Shown: one piece after another, positions 49,410-59,543 of the stretch | How the letters are laid out: each line of letters begins with the position of its first letter | How positions within the stretch are numbered: the stretch's first letter is position 1 | From: Pseudoruegeria sp. SK021 | GTDB taxonomy: Bacteria > Pseudomonadota > Alphaproteobacteria > Rhodobacterales > Rhodobacteraceae | DNA: 64,000 bases | Reading direction: 5' to 3' | Assembly: GCF_002119405.1 (NCBI RefSeq) | Contig: NZ_MTBG01000011.1 | Span: 1 to 64,000 of the forward strand | Translations under genes and position numbers: made by a program | The notes under the pieces: model-generated | The model's input: the letters and a program-made list of their open reading frames with translations, nothing else | Database searches by the model: none | Told to the model about the DNA's origin: nothing

Positions 49410-50771
49410 ATGGCATCGGCTGCGGAACAAATGGCGGCGAACATGAGCTGGGGCGCCTTCGGGAAGGCGACCGAGCTCAGGCAGCGCATCCTCTTCACCA
49501 TCGGACTTTTGATGGTCTATCGGCTGGGAACGTATATTCCTGTGCCCGGCATCGACGGCGGGGAATTGCGCGCCTTTATGGAGCAGGCCTCGGCCGGCAT
49601 CGGCGGCATTCTGAACATGTTCACTGGCGGCGCGATCAGCCGGATGGGCATTTTTGCGCTCGGCATCATGCCTTATATTTCTGCCTCGATCATTATTCAG
49701 CTGTTGGGCTCCATGTGGGCGCCTCTGGAGCAGTTGAAAAAAGAAGGTGAGCAGGGCCGCCGCAAGATGAACCAGTACACGCGCTACGGCACCGTGCTGC
49801 TGGCGACGTTCCAAGCCTACGGTCTGGCGATCAGCCTCGAATCGGGCGGTTTGGTCACCGATCCCGGTTGGTTCTTCCGCATTGCCTGTATCATCACGCT
49901 GGTCGGCGGCACCATGTTCCTGATGTGGCTGGGTGAGCAGATCACCGCTCGCGGCATCGGCAACGGCATCTCTTTGATCATTTTCGTCGGTATTGTTGCC
50001 GAACTTCCGGCCGCACTGGCACAGTTCTTCAGCCAAGGTCGCTCTGGCGCAATTAGCCCTGCAGTGATTATTGGCGTGCTGATCATGGTTCTGGCGCTGG
50101 TGGCCTTCGTCGTCTTTATGGAGCGCGCGCTGCGCAAAATCCACATCCAGTACCCGCGCCGCCAAGTTGGCATGAAGGTCTATGATGGTGGTAATTCGCA
50201 TCTGCCGATCAAGGTCAACCCGGCTGGGGTCATCCCGGCGATCTTCGCCTCGTCACTGCTGCTGTTGCCGACCACGCTGGCGACCTTCTCGGGCAATCAG
50301 ACCGGTCCGGTCCTGTCCACGATCTTGGCCTATTTCGGCCCTGGTCAGCCGCTGTACCTGCTGTTCATGACCGCAATGGTGGTGTTCTTCACCTATTTCT
50401 ACACCCAGAACGTTGCATTTAAGACGGATGAAGTTGCGGACAACCTGAAGAACCAGAATGGCTTTGTTCCGGGCATTCGGCCCGGCAAGCGTACGGCCGA
50501 GTATCTGGATTACGTGGTTGCCAGGGTTCTGGTCATTGGCTCGGCCTATTTGGCCCTCGTGGTCCTGTTCCCTGAGATTTTGCGGTCGCAATTGGCGGTG
50601 CCGTTCTACTTCGGTGGTACGTCGGTCTTGATCGTGGTGTCGGTCACCATGGACACCATCCAACAGGTTCAGTCGCATATGCTGGCGCATCAGTATGAAG
50701 GCCTGATCGAGAAATCTAACCTTCGGGGGAAGAAGCGTTCCTCCGCTAGAAAGGGACCCTCCCGTCGATGA
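49410..50771 (+). CDS. secY: protein translocase subunit SecY
   Basis: A 453-residue SecY with ten membrane helices. The N-terminal [18 protein letters not shown] and [20 protein letters not shown] belong to helices 1-2 and the plug. [20 protein letters not shown] is another signature. It forms the channel with SecE, encoded at 21.7 kb. Its stop overlaps adk (ATGA). Confidence 0.96.
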   Translation: MASAAEQMAANMSWGAFGKATELRQRILFTIGLLMVYRLGTYIPVPGIDGGELRAFMEQASAGIGGILNMFTGGAISRMGIFALGIMPYISASIIIQLLGSMWAPLEQLKKEGEQGRRKMNQYTRYGTVLLATFQAYGLAISLESGGLVTDPGWFFRIACIITLVGGTMFLMWLGEQITARGIGNGISLIIFVGIVAELPAALAQFFSQGRSGAISPAVIIGVLIMVLALVAFVVFMERALRKIHIQYPRRQVGMKVYDGGNSHLPIKVNPAGVIPAIFASSLLLLPTTLATFSGNQTGPVLSTILAYFGPGQPLYLLFMTAMVVFFTYFYTQNVAFKTDEVADNLKNQNGFVPGIRPGKRTAEYLDYVVARVLVIGSAYLALVVLFPEILRSQLAVPFYFGGTSVLIVVSVTMDTIQQVQSHMLAHQYEGLIEKSNLRGKKRSSARKGPSRR

Positions 50772-51412
50772 ATATTATTCTACTGGGGCCTCCGGGGGCC
50801 GGTAAGGGAACGCAAGCCAAGCGCCTGGTCGAAGAACGTGGCATGGTGCAGCTGTCCACCGGGGACATGTTGCGCGAGGCCCGCACGTCGGGCACCGCCA
50901 TGGGCAACAAGGTTGCGGCCATCATGGATGCTGGCGAACTGGTGACGGACGCAATCGTGATCGGCCTGATCGAAGAAAAGCTGCAGGGCGATATCGGCGG
51001 CGGCGTGATCTTTGACGGCTTCCCGCGGACCTTGGCGCAAGCCGATGCTTTGTCCGAGATGCTGACCCGCAATGGTCAAACTCTGGACGCGGTTGTCGCG
51101 ATGGAAGTCAACGATCACGAACTGATCGAGCGGATCACCGGGCGCTTTACCTGCGCCAAGTGTGGGGCAGGGTATCACGACGCGTTCAAGCTGCCCGCTG
51201 CCGAAGGTGTCTGCGATGTGTGTGGCGGAACCGAGTTTACGCGCCGCAAGGATGATAACGAGGAAAGCCTGCAAACCCGGCTGACCGAATACTACAAGAA
51301 GACGTCGCCGTTGATCGGTTACTACCATGCCAAGGGCCAACTTGCTTGGGTTAAGGGGCTTGGATCGATGGATGACGTCGCCGGAGATATAGCCAAGGTT
51401 TTGGATGCTTGA
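50768..51412 (+). CDS. adk: adenylate kinase, zinc-binding LID type
   Basis: A 214-residue enzyme interconverting ATP plus AMP and two ADP. P-loop [14 protein letters not shown] (7-20), [13 protein letters not shown], and a LID domain with four Cys (129, 132, 149, 152) that bind zinc. Overlaps secY by ATGA, so translationally coupled. A structured 196-bp spacer precedes rpsM. Confidence 0.95.
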   Translation: MNIILLGPPGAGKGTQAKRLVEERGMVQLSTGDMLREARTSGTAMGNKVAAIMDAGELVTDAIVIGLIEEKLQGDIGGGVIFDGFPRTLAQADALSEMLTRNGQTLDAVVAMEVNDHELIERITGRFTCAKCGAGYHDAFKLPAAEGVCDVCGGTEFTRRKDDNEESLQTRLTEYYKKTSPLIGYYHAKGQLAWVKGLGSMDDVAGDIAKVLDA

Positions 51413-51433
51413 CGAAACCGTGATCCCACGGAC

Positions 51434-51552
51434 TTGACGACTCGTAAAAATATCCATAAGCCGACGCTTCTCATATGAGAATCGGTCCGCCGGTGCCGCA
51501 AGGCATGGTCGGACCGGAGTGAATACTTCTGAGGCCGGACCTCACGTCCGGC
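51434..51552 (+). promoter_or_regulatory. structured spacer between adk and rpsM
   Basis: Contains TTGACG (51434), a perfect 14-bp palindrome TTCTCATATGAGAA (51468-51481), CGGTCCG/CGGACCG arms (about 51484-51516), and GCCGGAC/GTCCGGC (51534-51552). No gene is present. It may be the alpha operon promoter with a leader that S4 or another protein binds; no good -10 box pairs with TTGACG. Confidence 0.4.
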
Positions 51553-51608
51553 TAAAGTTGTGAAAAAAGGTTCTGGGGTTACGGAACCGCAACGAAAGGA
51601 CAGACCAC

Positions 51609-51977
51609 GTGGCACGTATTGCCGGCGTAAACATCCCGACCAACAAACGGGTTCCAATCGCCCTTACATATATTCATGGCATCGGCCCGTCTGGCGCTGC
51701 GCAAGTTTGCGAAGCTGTCGGCATCGATGCGACTCGTCGTGTTAACGAACTCAGCGACGCCGAAGTTCTGGCGATGCGCGAGTTTATCGACGCGAATTTG
51801 ACTGTCGAAGGCGACCTGCGCCGCGAAGTTCAAATGAACGTCAAGCGTTTGATGGATCTTGGCTGCTACCGCGGTCTGCGCCATCGTCGTGGTCTTCCGG
51901 TGCGTGGTCAGCGGACCCACACCAACGCGCGTACCCGCAAGGGCCCTGCAAAAGCCATCGCTGGCAAGAAGAAATAA
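51609..51977 (+). CDS. rpsM: 30S ribosomal protein S13
   Basis: A 122-residue S13 of the 30S head, starting at GTG with AAAGGA upstream. [20 protein letters not shown] and [20 protein letters not shown] are signatures. First gene of the alpha unit. Confidence 0.95.
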   Translation: MARIAGVNIPTNKRVPIALTYIHGIGPSGAAQVCEAVGIDATRRVNELSDAEVLAMREFIDANLTVEGDLRREVQMNVKRLMDLGCYRGLRHRRGLPVRGQRTHTNARTRKGPAKAIAGKKK

Positions 51978-51992
51978 GGGGGCGCACAGATC

Positions 51993-52388
51993 ATGGCACG
52001 CGATACCAAAACACGCACGACCAAGAAAAAAGAACGCAAGAACATCGCCGCTGGTGTGGCGCATGTGAACTCGACGTTCAACAACACCAAGATCTTGATC
52101 TCGGACGTTCAGGGCAATGCAATCGCATGGTCCTCGGCTGGGACCATGGGCTTCAAAGGCTCGCGTAAGTCGACGCCTTACGCCGCTCAGCTTGCCGCAG
52201 AAGACGCTGGCAAGAAAGCTCAGGATCACGGCGTTAAGACCATCGAAGTCGAAGTGCAGGGCCCGGGTTCGGGTCGTGAAAGCGCGCTGCGCGCTTTGGC
52301 GGCTGTCGGGTTCAACATCACCTCGATCCGCGACGTGTCGCCGATTGCGCATAACGGCTGCCGGCCGCCCAAGCGCCGCCGCGTCTGA
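51993..52388 (+). CDS. rpsK: 30S ribosomal protein S11
   Basis: A 131-residue S11 of the platform. [19 protein letters not shown] and [20 protein letters not shown] are conserved, ending in [16 protein letters not shown] terminator-like hairpin follows before rpoA; rpsD is not in this position, as usual in alphaproteobacteria. Confidence 0.96.
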   Translation: MARDTKTRTTKKKERKNIAAGVAHVNSTFNNTKILISDVQGNAIAWSSAGTMGFKGSRKSTPYAAQLAAEDAGKKAQDHGVKTIEVEVQGPGSGRESALRALAAVGFNITSIRDVSPIAHNGCRPPKRRRV

Positions 52389-52408
52389 CACACGGCAAAC
52401 ATTGGCTG

Positions 52409-52438
52409 GGCCGCTCCGTCAGGAGCGGCCGGCTTTTG
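52409..52438 (+). terminator. terminator-like hairpin between rpsK and rpoA
   Basis: GGCCGCTCC, loop GTCA, GGAGCGGCC form a perfect 9-bp stem followed by GGCTTTTGTC. It may attenuate rpoA expression. Confidence 0.65.
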
Positions 52439-52503
52439 TCATTTTATCCTCGGGTGTTCCCGACTTCGGACATGAGACGGGAACGAGCATGGAGGCGACA
52501 GGC

Positions 52504-53520
52504 ATGATCCAAAAAAATTGGCAAGAACTTATCAAACCGACGCAACTGGACATTCGTCCGGGTGCGGACCCGCAGCGCAAGGCGACCGTGACAGCAGAAC
52601 CGCTGGAGCGCGGCTTTGGCTTGACCATGGGCAACGCATTGCGCCGGGTTCTGATGTCGTCGCTTCAGGGCGCCGCCATTATCAGCGTTCAGATTGATAA
52701 CGTTCTGCATGAATTCTCCAGCGTTGCTGGCGTTCGCGAAGACGTGACCGACATCGTTCTTAATCTTAAGGGCGTTGCGATCCGGATGGAAGCGGAAGGC
52801 CCGAAGCGGGTGTCGATCTCGGCCAAAGGGCCGGGCGTCGTGACCGCAGGCGACATCTCGCAGACCGCCGGGATCGAGGTTCTGAACCGCGATCACGTGA
52901 TCTGTCACTTGGATGACGGCGCTGATCTGTTCATGGAACTGACCGTCGGCACCGGCAAAGGCTATGTCGCGGCGGACAAGAACCGTCCCGAAGATGCGCC
53001 CATCGGTCTGATCCCGATCGACGCGATCTATTCGCCGGTCAAGCGCGTCAGCTATGATGTGCAGCCCACCCGTGAGGGCCAGGTGCTGGACTATGACAAG
53101 CTGACACTGACGCTGGAAACCGACGGGTCGATCACCCCGGATGATGCCGTGGCTTATGCTGCGCGTATCCTTCAGGACCAGTTGCAGATCTTCGTCAACT
53201 TCGACGAGCCGGAACCGGCCCGCGCGGACAACGAAGATGATGGGCTGGAATTCAACCCGTTGCTTCTGAAGAAGGTCGACGAGTTGGAGTTGTCGGTCCG
53301 TTCGGCAAACTGCCTGAAGAATGACAACATCGTCTATATCGGCGATTTGATCCAGAAGACTGAAGCAGAAATGCTGCGCACCCCGAACTTCGGCCGCAAG
53401 TCCTTGAACGAGATCAAGGAAGTGCTGTCGGGTATGGGTCTGCACCTTGGTATGGACGTCGAAGATTGGCCGCCTGAGAATATCGAAGACATGGCCAAGA
53501 AGTTCGAAGACCAGTTCTAA
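52504..53520 (+). CDS. rpoA: RNA polymerase alpha subunit
   Basis: A 338-residue alpha subunit. N-terminal domain [17 protein letters not shown] drives dimerisation; the C-terminal domain with [19 protein letters not shown] and [18 protein letters not shown] binds UP elements and activators. ATG at 52504 follows GGAGG by 8 bp; an in-frame ATG five codons earlier and a much longer frame through rpsK were rejected. Length matches the family. Confidence 0.97.
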   Translation: MIQKNWQELIKPTQLDIRPGADPQRKATVTAEPLERGFGLTMGNALRRVLMSSLQGAAIISVQIDNVLHEFSSVAGVREDVTDIVLNLKGVAIRMEAEGPKRVSISAKGPGVVTAGDISQTAGIEVLNRDHVICHLDDGADLFMELTVGTGKGYVAADKNRPEDAPIGLIPIDAIYSPVKRVSYDVQPTREGQVLDYDKLTLTLETDGSITPDDAVAYAARILQDQLQIFVNFDEPEPARADNEDDGLEFNPLLLKKVDELELSVRSANCLKNDNIVYIGDLIQKTEAEMLRTPNFGRKSLNEIKEVLSGMGLHLGMDVEDWPPENIEDMAKKFEDQF

Positions 53521-53669
53521 AAGATTTGCGGCAGGTGCCTTTGGTGCCTGCCGCATCGCCACACGGTACCGCGCCGTTGGCATGAAGACCCGGGCACTTC
53601 TGCCCCAATAAGGAGCGCGCCCGACACGCATCGGGGGCCGGACAAAGTACAATCAAAAGGACTTGACCC

Positions 53670-54092
53670 ATGCGTCACGCACGAGGATACCGCCGCCTGA
53701 ACCGCACGCACGAGCACCGCAAGGCGCTCTGGGCGAACATGGCTGGCTCGCTCATCGAACATGAGCAGATCAAGACGACCTTGCCGAAGGCAAAGGAATT
53801 GCGTCCGATCATCGAAAAGCTGATCACCCTTGGCAAGCGCGGCGATCTGCACGCACGCCGTCAGGCTGGCAGCCAGTTGAAGCAGGACGCCTATGTGGCG
53901 AAACTGTTTGAGGTGCTTGGACCGCGCTACAAAGACCGTCAGGGTGGCTATGTCCGCGTTCTGAAGGCTGGCTTCCGCTATGGCGACATGGCACCGATGG
54001 CGATCATCGAATTCGTAGACCGCGACGTTTCGGCCAAAGGCGCTGGCGACAAGGCTCGCGTTGAAAGCGAACTGGCGAACGCCGAAGACTAA
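53670..54092 (+). CDS. rplQ: 50S ribosomal protein L17
   Basis: A 140-residue L17. [20 protein letters not shown] and [20 protein letters not shown] are signatures. It sits near the exit tunnel. Last gene of the ribosomal cluster, followed by a strong terminator. Confidence 0.96.
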   Translation: MRHARGYRRLNRTHEHRKALWANMAGSLIEHEQIKTTLPKAKELRPIIEKLITLGKRGDLHARRQAGSQLKQDAYVAKLFEVLGPRYKDRQGGYVRVLKAGFRYGDMAPMAIIEFVDRDVSAKGAGDKARVESELANAED

Positions 54093-54119
54093 GTTTTTCT
54101 TGGGGTGACCCGGGACGAC

Positions 54120-54153
54120 AGCCCTGCGCCTTTGGCGCGGGGCTTTTTCTTTT
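54120..54153 (+). terminator. terminator of the ribosomal protein cluster
   Basis: AGCCCTGCGCC, loop TTT, GGCGCGGGGCT form an 11-bp stem with one G-U pair, followed by TTTTCTTTT. Confidence 0.93.
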
Positions 54154-54222
54154 CCTGTGCTGCGCGTTAGTGTGGGGCAGGGCTGTCTGGCCCGCTGGTT
54201 AGGCCTGTTCAGGAGGGTGACA

Positions 54223-55530
54223 ATGGATTTGTTTGGCGCCACGCCGGTTCCGACCACTGAGGGACACCGCCCCTTGGCCGACCGGTTGCGGCCTGCAACC
54301 TTGTCCGAAGTGATCGGGCAGCAGTCTTTGCTGGGGCCGGAAGGCCCGCTGGGGGCGATGCTGGCATCGGGTCGGTTGGGATCGCTCATTTTATGGGGGC
54401 CGCCTGGTGTCGGCAAGACCACTATTGCCCGGTTGCTGGCAGATCAGACCGATTTAAGTTTCGTCCAGATCAGCGCGATCTTTAGCGGCGTCGCGGACCT
54501 GAAAAAGGTGTTCGAGGCTGCACGCATCCGGCGGCAGACCGGGCAGGGCACCTTATTGTTCGTCGACGAGATTCACCGCTTCAACAAGGCGCAACAAGAC
54601 AGCTTTCTGCCACATATGGAAGACGGCACCCTCGTTCTGATTGGCGCGACGACCGAGAATCCGTCTTTTGAGTTGAACGCCGCGTTAATGTCCCGGGCGC
54701 AGGTGCTGGTGCTGGAGCGGCTTGATGCCTCTGCGTTGGACACTTTGGTTGCGCGGGCCGAGGCGGATCTGGGTCTGCCTTTGCCGTTGACGGAAGAAGC
54801 GCGACTGGCGCTGCTTGAGATGGCCGATGGCGATGGCCGGGCGCTGCTCAATTTGGTGGAGACGGTCCAGTCTTGGGCGGCGCCCGCTCCGCTGGACCCC
54901 AAGGCTCTGTCGGCGCGGCTGGCCCGGCGCGCGGCGCAATACGATAAATCCGGCGATGCCCATTACAACCTGATCTCGGCACTGCATAAATCTGTGCGTG
55001 GCTCCGACCCGGATGCGGCGTTGTACTGGTTCGCGCGAATGCTGGAGGGCGGCGAGGACCCGCGTTATTTGGCTCGGCGTCTGACCCGAATGGCGGTAGA
55101 GGATATCGCCCTCGCCGATCCGCAGGCGCAGGCCTTTTGTCTGTCGGCGTGGGATACCTATGAACGGTTGGGCAGCCCCGAGGGCGAGTTGGCCTTGGCG
55201 CAGGCGGTGATCTATCTGGCCTTGGCCCCGAAATCCAACGCTGGCTATGTGGCCTACAAGGCGGCACGGGCTGCCGCAAAACAGACCGGCTCGACCCCGC
55301 CGCCAAAACATATTCTCAACGCCCCGACAGGGTTGATGAAGGCGCAAGGCTACGGTGATGGCTATGCCTATGACCATGATGCGGAAGATGGATTTTCCGG
55401 TCAGGATTTCTTCCCCGAGGCGGTGGGCCGTTTGGACCTGTATCAGCCCGTGGAACGCGGATTTGAGCGGGATCTGGCCAAGCGGGTAGCTTATTTTGCT
55501 AAATTAAGAGCAAAGCGGCAGGGTTGTTGA
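54223..55530 (+). CDS. rarA: replication-associated recombination protein A (RarA/MgsA)
   Basis: A 435-residue AAA+ ATPase acting at stalled replication forks. Walker A is GPPGVGKTT (59-67), Walker [11 protein letters not shown] (about 111-120), and sensor/arginine finger area [20 protein letters not shown]. The C-terminal tetramerisation domain includes [27 protein letters not shown] before the ATG fixes the start. First gene of a unit with a crcB remnant and rluC. Confidence 0.93.
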   Translation: MDLFGATPVPTTEGHRPLADRLRPATLSEVIGQQSLLGPEGPLGAMLASGRLGSLILWGPPGVGKTTIARLLADQTDLSFVQISAIFSGVADLKKVFEAARIRRQTGQGTLLFVDEIHRFNKAQQDSFLPHMEDGTLVLIGATTENPSFELNAALMSRAQVLVLERLDASALDTLVARAEADLGLPLPLTEEARLALLEMADGDGRALLNLVETVQSWAAPAPLDPKALSARLARRAAQYDKSGDAHYNLISALHKSVRGSDPDAALYWFARMLEGGEDPRYLARRLTRMAVEDIALADPQAQAFCLSAWDTYERLGSPEGELALAQAVIYLALAPKSNAGYVAYKAARAAAKQTGSTPPPKHILNAPTGLMKAQGYGDGYAYDHDAEDGFSGQDFFPEAVGRLDLYQPVERGFERDLAKRVAYFAKLRAKRQGC

Positions 55531-55561
55531 CATTGCACCACGACAAGGAAAGACACGGCCC

Positions 55562-55726
55562 ATGATCTGGACGGTACTGCAAATAGCCCGTGGTGGGGCT
55601 GTCGGCGCTTTTGGGCGCGATTCGTCCTGTGTGACGACCGCGCGGCTGTATGCTCTAAGTTCAATCCCAATTTTATTGCTGGCGCGTCGCGCTGGCCTGT
55701 CTCTAAGCCGGAGTGTGATGGCATGA
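55562..55726 (+). pseudogene. crcB: crcB remnant, internally deleted fluoride channel gene
   Basis: A 54-codon frame lies exactly where crcB occurs between rarA and rluC in related genomes. Its start, MIWTVLQIARGGAVGAFGR, matches the CrcB N-terminal motif GGxxGAxxR, and its end, LYALSSIPILLLARRAGLSL, resembles the last membrane helix of CrcB. Residues corresponding to the central two or three helices (about 70 residues) are missing, so the ion pore cannot form. The junction keeps the frame, and its stop overlaps the rluC start. This is most simply an in-frame deletion relic; a functional miniature protein is less likely. Confidence 0.6.
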
Positions 55727-56769
55727 GTGGCGTGCAAACCCTGATCGTCGGCGCCGACGAAGCCGACCAGCGGCTGGATCGCTGGTTCCGTCGGCATTTC
55801 CCGCAAATTTCGCAGGGACAGATCGAGAAATACTGTCGAAAGGGCGAAATCCGAGTCGATGGCGGTCGTGTCAAAGCGGCCTCGCGGATCGTGCCGGGGC
55901 AAAGCGTGCGTGTGCCGCCCTTGCCGGATGAACGCGCCGCCGCGCCGCTATACGTGCGCAAGACCATCTCGGATGACGACGCCCAGATGATGCTGGACTC
56001 TGTCATCTACCGGGATGACCATCTGATCGCGATCAACAAGCCGCCGGGACTGCCCAGTCAGGGCGGCAGCAAACAGACCCGGCACGTTGACGGCCTTGCC
56101 GAAGCTCTGCGCTTTGGGCTGGAGGACAAGCCGCGCTTGGTGCACCGGTTGGACAAGGACACGTCCGGCATCCTGTTGCTGGCACGCACACAGCGCATGG
56201 CGTCCGAATTGACCCGGGCGTTCCGGGCGCGGGACACGCGCAAGCTGTACTGGGCCGCCGTGGCTGGTGTGCCGCCGCGCCGTATGGGCACGATCCGTTA
56301 TGGTCTGGTCAAGGCACCGGGGCATGGCTCACGCGGTGAGGGCGAAAAAATGCTTTGCCTGCATCCCGATGACGTTGCGAACACGCCGGACGCCAAGCAC
56401 GCACAGACCGATTATGCGGTGTTGTCGGCGCTGGCAAAGCGGCTGGCTTGGGTCGCGCTGGTGCCTGTGACCGGCCGGACGCACCAATTGCGGGCGCATA
56501 TGGCAGAACTGGGCCATCCGATTATCGGGGACGGCAAATATGGCGGCTCGGGGCAAGAGAACCAAGGCGACGGCTGGGGAGCGCAACTGGGCGGAGAGAT
56601 CTCGCGCAAGCTGCATCTTCACGCCCGCAGCCTGAGCCTGACCCACCCGGCCACTGGCGCCCGGCTGAACCTGACTGCGCCATTGCCGGATCACATGGCG
56701 CGGACGTGGTCCTATTTCGATTGGCGGGCCGCCGACGTTCCAGCGGACCCGTTTGAGGATCTGGCATGA
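55723..56769 (+). CDS. rluC: RluC-type 23S rRNA pseudouridine synthase
   Basis: A 348-residue pseudouridine synthase. The N-terminal S4 RNA-binding domain (about 15-75, RLDRWFRRHFPQISQGQIEK) precedes the catalytic domain with HRLDKDTSG (141-149), where D144 is the nucleophile. It modifies uridines in 23S rRNA; RluC versus RluD specificity is inferred from overall similarity. ATGA overlaps with the HAD gene downstream. Confidence 0.88.
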   Translation: MSGVQTLIVGADEADQRLDRWFRRHFPQISQGQIEKYCRKGEIRVDGGRVKAASRIVPGQSVRVPPLPDERAAAPLYVRKTISDDDAQMMLDSVIYRDDHLIAINKPPGLPSQGGSKQTRHVDGLAEALRFGLEDKPRLVHRLDKDTSGILLLARTQRMASELTRAFRARDTRKLYWAAVAGVPPRRMGTIRYGLVKAPGHGSRGEGEKMLCLHPDDVANTPDAKHAQTDYAVLSALAKRLAWVALVPVTGRTHQLRAHMAELGHPIIGDGKYGGSGQENQGDGWGAQLGGEISRKLHLHARSLSLTHPATGARLNLTAPLPDHMARTWSYFDWRAADVPADPFEDLA

Positions 56770-57455
56770 GTGCTGCCGTTAAATTGGCGGTTTTCGACGT
56801 GGATGGCTCCTTGGTCGACAGTCAGGCGCATATCTATGCCGCCGTCTGCGCTGCGTTTGATGCCAGCGGGCTGGCCATCCCACAGCGCGAAGCGGTGCAT
56901 CAGATCATTGGCCTGTCGCTGCCGACCGCGATCGCGTGCTTGGCACCGGGTCTGTCCAATGCAGCACTAGAAGACGTGCTTACGTTGTATAAAGATGCCT
57001 ATGTTGGCATGCGCGAAGCCGATGGCGATGGGTCTTCCCCGCTGTTCCCCGGCGCGCGCGAGATGCTGATGTCCCTGGCCGCGCGAGACGATTTGCTTTT
57101 GGCCGTGGCCACCGGAAAATCGCGACGCGGCTTGGATCACGTGCTTCAGATGCATGGACTGACCGCGTTGTTTGACAATACCCAAGTGGCGGACCTGCAT
57201 CCGTCCAAGCCGCATCCGGCAATGTTGGAAACGGCCTGTTACGCGGCAGATTGCGCCGCCGCCGATACGGTAATGATTGGCGATACCGTCTTTGATCTTG
57301 AGATGGGACTGGCGGCGGGCACTAAGACCATTGCCGTCACGTGGGGCTATCATTCGGCTGATGCGTTGCGGGCTTGCGGGCCGGATGCGGTGGTCGACAC
57401 TATGGCGGAACTGGAGCAGGCGGTTCTTCGAATTCTGGCAGGTACGGATGTTTGA
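56766..57455 (+). CDS. HAD-family phosphatase (phosphoglycolate phosphatase-like)
   Basis: A 229-residue haloacid dehalogenase superfamily hydrolase. Motif I is FDVDGSLVDS with the nucleophile Asp11 and acid Asp13; motif II Thr in VATGKSRRGL; motif III Lys in HPSKPHP; motif IV is VMIGDTVFDLEMG. An alpha-helical cap lies between motifs I and II. The substrate is unclear. Starts in an ATGA overlap with rluC and ends overlapping the ATP12 gene. Confidence 0.85.
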   Translation: MSAAVKLAVFDVDGSLVDSQAHIYAAVCAAFDASGLAIPQREAVHQIIGLSLPTAIACLAPGLSNAALEDVLTLYKDAYVGMREADGDGSSPLFPGAREMLMSLAARDDLLLAVATGKSRRGLDHVLQMHGLTALFDNTQVADLHPSKPHPAMLETACYAADCAAADTVMIGDTVFDLEMGLAAGTKTIAVTWGYHSADALRACGPDAVVDTMAELEQAVLRILAGTDV

Positions 57456-58158
57456 CGCGAAACGGAAACGATTCTGGACGGCGGCTTCGGCGCGCCCTGA
57501 ATCGACGGGCTTTGGTATTTTTCTGGACGAGCGTCCGGTCAAGACGCCGGGCAAGATGCCTTTGGTGGTGCCGACAGAATCCTTGGGCGTTGCAATCGCG
57601 GCCGAATGGGACGCGCAGCAAGATCGCATTGATCCCGGCGCTATGCCAATGACCCGGATGGCCAATACTGCGATCGACAAGGTCCGCTTGCGGATGCCGG
57701 AAGTGGCCGAGGTGGTTGCCGAATATGGCGGCTGTGATCTGCTGTGTTATCGGGCTGAGGGGCCCGAGGAACTTTGTGCGCGTCAGCAGCAGGCGTGGGA
57801 TCCGCTTCTGGACTGGTCTGCCACCGTTCAAGGCGCGCCTCTGAACGCGGCGGCGGGGATTGTTTATGTCGATCAACCGCCAGCCAGCGTCAGTAAACTG
57901 GCGGCACGTGTGCACGCCATGTCATATTGGGAACTGGTGGCCTTCCATGATTTGGTCGCGCTCAGTGGTTCGCTTGTGATCGCGTTGGCGGCAATCGACA
58001 AGGTTAGGCCGGTGTCCGAACTTTGGGATTTGTCCTGTCTGGACGAACACTATCAAACCGAGGTCTGGGGCGAGGACACGCTGGCTCTTGCCTCCGCGGC
58101 AATCAAAGCTACGGCGTTTCAAGATGCTTACAGGTTCTTCGAATTTGTCCAAATATAG
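57448..58158 (+). CDS. ATP12-family F1-ATPase assembly chaperone
   Basis: A 236-residue ATP12 homologue. RKRFWTAASARPESTGFGIF and LDERPVKTPGKMPLVVPTES near the N-terminus are family signatures; LLCYRAEGPEELCARQQQAW and WDPLLDW lie in the middle. ATP12 binds the alpha subunit of F1-ATPase during assembly in mitochondria and alphaproteobacteria. Start at 57448 overlaps the HAD stop by 8 bp. Last gene of its unit. Confidence 0.9.
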   Translation: MFDAKRKRFWTAASARPESTGFGIFLDERPVKTPGKMPLVVPTESLGVAIAAEWDAQQDRIDPGAMPMTRMANTAIDKVRLRMPEVAEVVAEYGGCDLLCYRAEGPEELCARQQQAWDPLLDWSATVQGAPLNAAAGIVYVDQPPASVSKLAARVHAMSYWELVAFHDLVALSGSLVIALAAIDKVRPVSELWDLSCLDEHYQTEVWGEDTLALASAAIKATAFQDAYRFFEFVQI

Positions 58159-58359
58159 CAATACCGCCTAATTTTTGGGCATATTTTCCATCTTTTCCCG
58201 GCGTTTATGCCTGACGTTAAGTCAATTTTCACCGCAAGAGTTGACGGAACGTGATGCCATTGCGCACAAAAGTGATCGTCAGGCGTAAGTCTGAGCCCGC
58301 GCATGACCTCTGGCCTTAATGGTTGGTGCTGTACGGGGTAACGAGATCAAGGGGAAAAC
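58159..58359 (+). promoter_or_regulatory. upstream region of the amino acid transporter operon
   Basis: The 201-bp region is more AT-rich than its surroundings and contains an inverted repeat GCCTGACG (58209-58216) / CGTCAGGC (58277-58284), plus TTGACG around 58240. No reliable -10 box was seen. It probably carries the aapJ promoter and nitrogen or amino acid responsive sites. Confidence 0.35.
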
Positions 58360-59376
58360 ATGATAAGCAAATTTGCTTTGGGCGCTGCTGCTGTTGCATC
58401 ATTTTATGCATCCGGCGCGCTTGCCAATACACTTGACGACGTCAAAGCCCGCGGCCAATTGAACTGCGGAATTTCAACCGGGCTTGTCGGCTTTGCCACG
58501 CAAGATGCCAATGGCGACTGGGAAGGTTTCGACGTTGCCATCTGCCGGGCCGTCGCTGCGGCGATTTTCGGTGATCCAACCGCGGTTCAATTCAGCCCGG
58601 TTACCAACAAAGTCCGCTTCGAGGTTCTGAACTCGGGCGAAATCGACATGCTGTCGCGGAACACCACTTGGACGTATTCGCGCGACGTTGACCTGAAGCT
58701 GGAATTCGGCGGGGTGAACTATTACGATGGTCAAGGCTTCCTCGTGCCCAAGGCGCTGGATGTGACCTCGGCTGGGCAGTTGGATGGCGCGACGGTGTGC
58801 ATCCAGTCTGGCACGACCACCGAATTGAACCTTGCTGACTTCTTCCGCATCAACGGCATCAGCTATGAGCCAGTGCCGATCACGACCGCAGCCGAAGCCA
58901 CCCAGCAGTATCTTGCCGGTGCCTGCGACGTCTACACGACGGACGCGTCCGGTCTTGCCGCGACCCGCGCCTCATTTGCGGATCCGTCGGCGCATATCAT
59001 TCTGCCTGAAATCATTTCGAAAGAGCCTCTCGGTCCGTTGGCCCGGCACGGCGATAACGAATGGGGCGATGTGATCCGCTGGACCCTGAATGCCCTGATC
59101 GCGGCGGAAGAGCTTGGTGTGACCTCGACCAATGCCGAGGAACTGTCGGCAGGGACGGATAACCCTGAAGTCAATCGTCTGCTCGGCTCGGAAGGCGATC
59201 TTGGCGCGATGCTCGGTCTGTCGCCGGATTGGGCGAAGAATGCGATCCTCGCGGGCGGCAACTATGCCGAGATTTTCGACACCTATATCGGTCCGGAAAC
59301 TCCGATCGGTCTGGCGCGCGGTCTGAATGCGCAATGGACCGATGGTGGTCTGCTGTACGCGCCGCCCTTCCGGTAA
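58360..59376 (+). CDS. aapJ: general L-amino acid ABC transporter, substrate-binding protein
   Basis: A 338-residue periplasmic binding protein. An N-terminal signal peptide MISKFALGAAAVASFYASGA is followed by cleavage near ANT. The family motif GFDVAICRAVAAAIFGD and LSRNTTWTYSRDVDLKLEF match AapJ. It captures L-amino acids and delivers them to AapQM. First gene of aapJQMP; a stem-loop follows, so it is likely made in excess over the membrane parts. Confidence 0.9.
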   Translation: MISKFALGAAAVASFYASGALANTLDDVKARGQLNCGISTGLVGFATQDANGDWEGFDVAICRAVAAAIFGDPTAVQFSPVTNKVRFEVLNSGEIDMLSRNTTWTYSRDVDLKLEFGGVNYYDGQGFLVPKALDVTSAGQLDGATVCIQSGTTTELNLADFFRINGISYEPVPITTAAEATQQYLAGACDVYTTDASGLAATRASFADPSAHIILPEIISKEPLGPLARHGDNEWGDVIRWTLNALIAAEELGVTSTNAEELSAGTDNPEVNRLLGSEGDLGAMLGLSPDWAKNAILAGGNYAEIFDTYIGPETPIGLARGLNAQWTDGGLLYAPPFR

Positions 59377-59389
59377 TCCACGTTGACAG

Positions 59390-59419
59390 ACAGGGCGGGC
59401 CATTGGTCCGCCCTGTTTC
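59390..59419 (+). terminator. attenuating hairpin between aapJ and aapQ
   Basis: ACAGGGCGGGCC, loop ATT, GGTCCGCCCTGT form a 12-bp stem with one G-U pair, followed by TTCATTTC. It likely raises the aapJ to aapQMP ratio. Confidence 0.6.
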
Positions 59420-59543
59420 ATTTCGTGGGACGATCTGGCGATGGTCCGTGCTAAACTGGTGCCAAATAGCCCAGAGTGATCGCCCGGCAGTCTGATCGCA
59501 GACCGAAAGCCTGCCCGCAGGCCCGAAAACAGGACACTCAAAA

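Noticed and set aside
52117-52503. Longer start for rpoA
   Set aside because: It reads through rpsK in another frame; the internal ATG has a GGAGG site and gives the family length of 338 residues.
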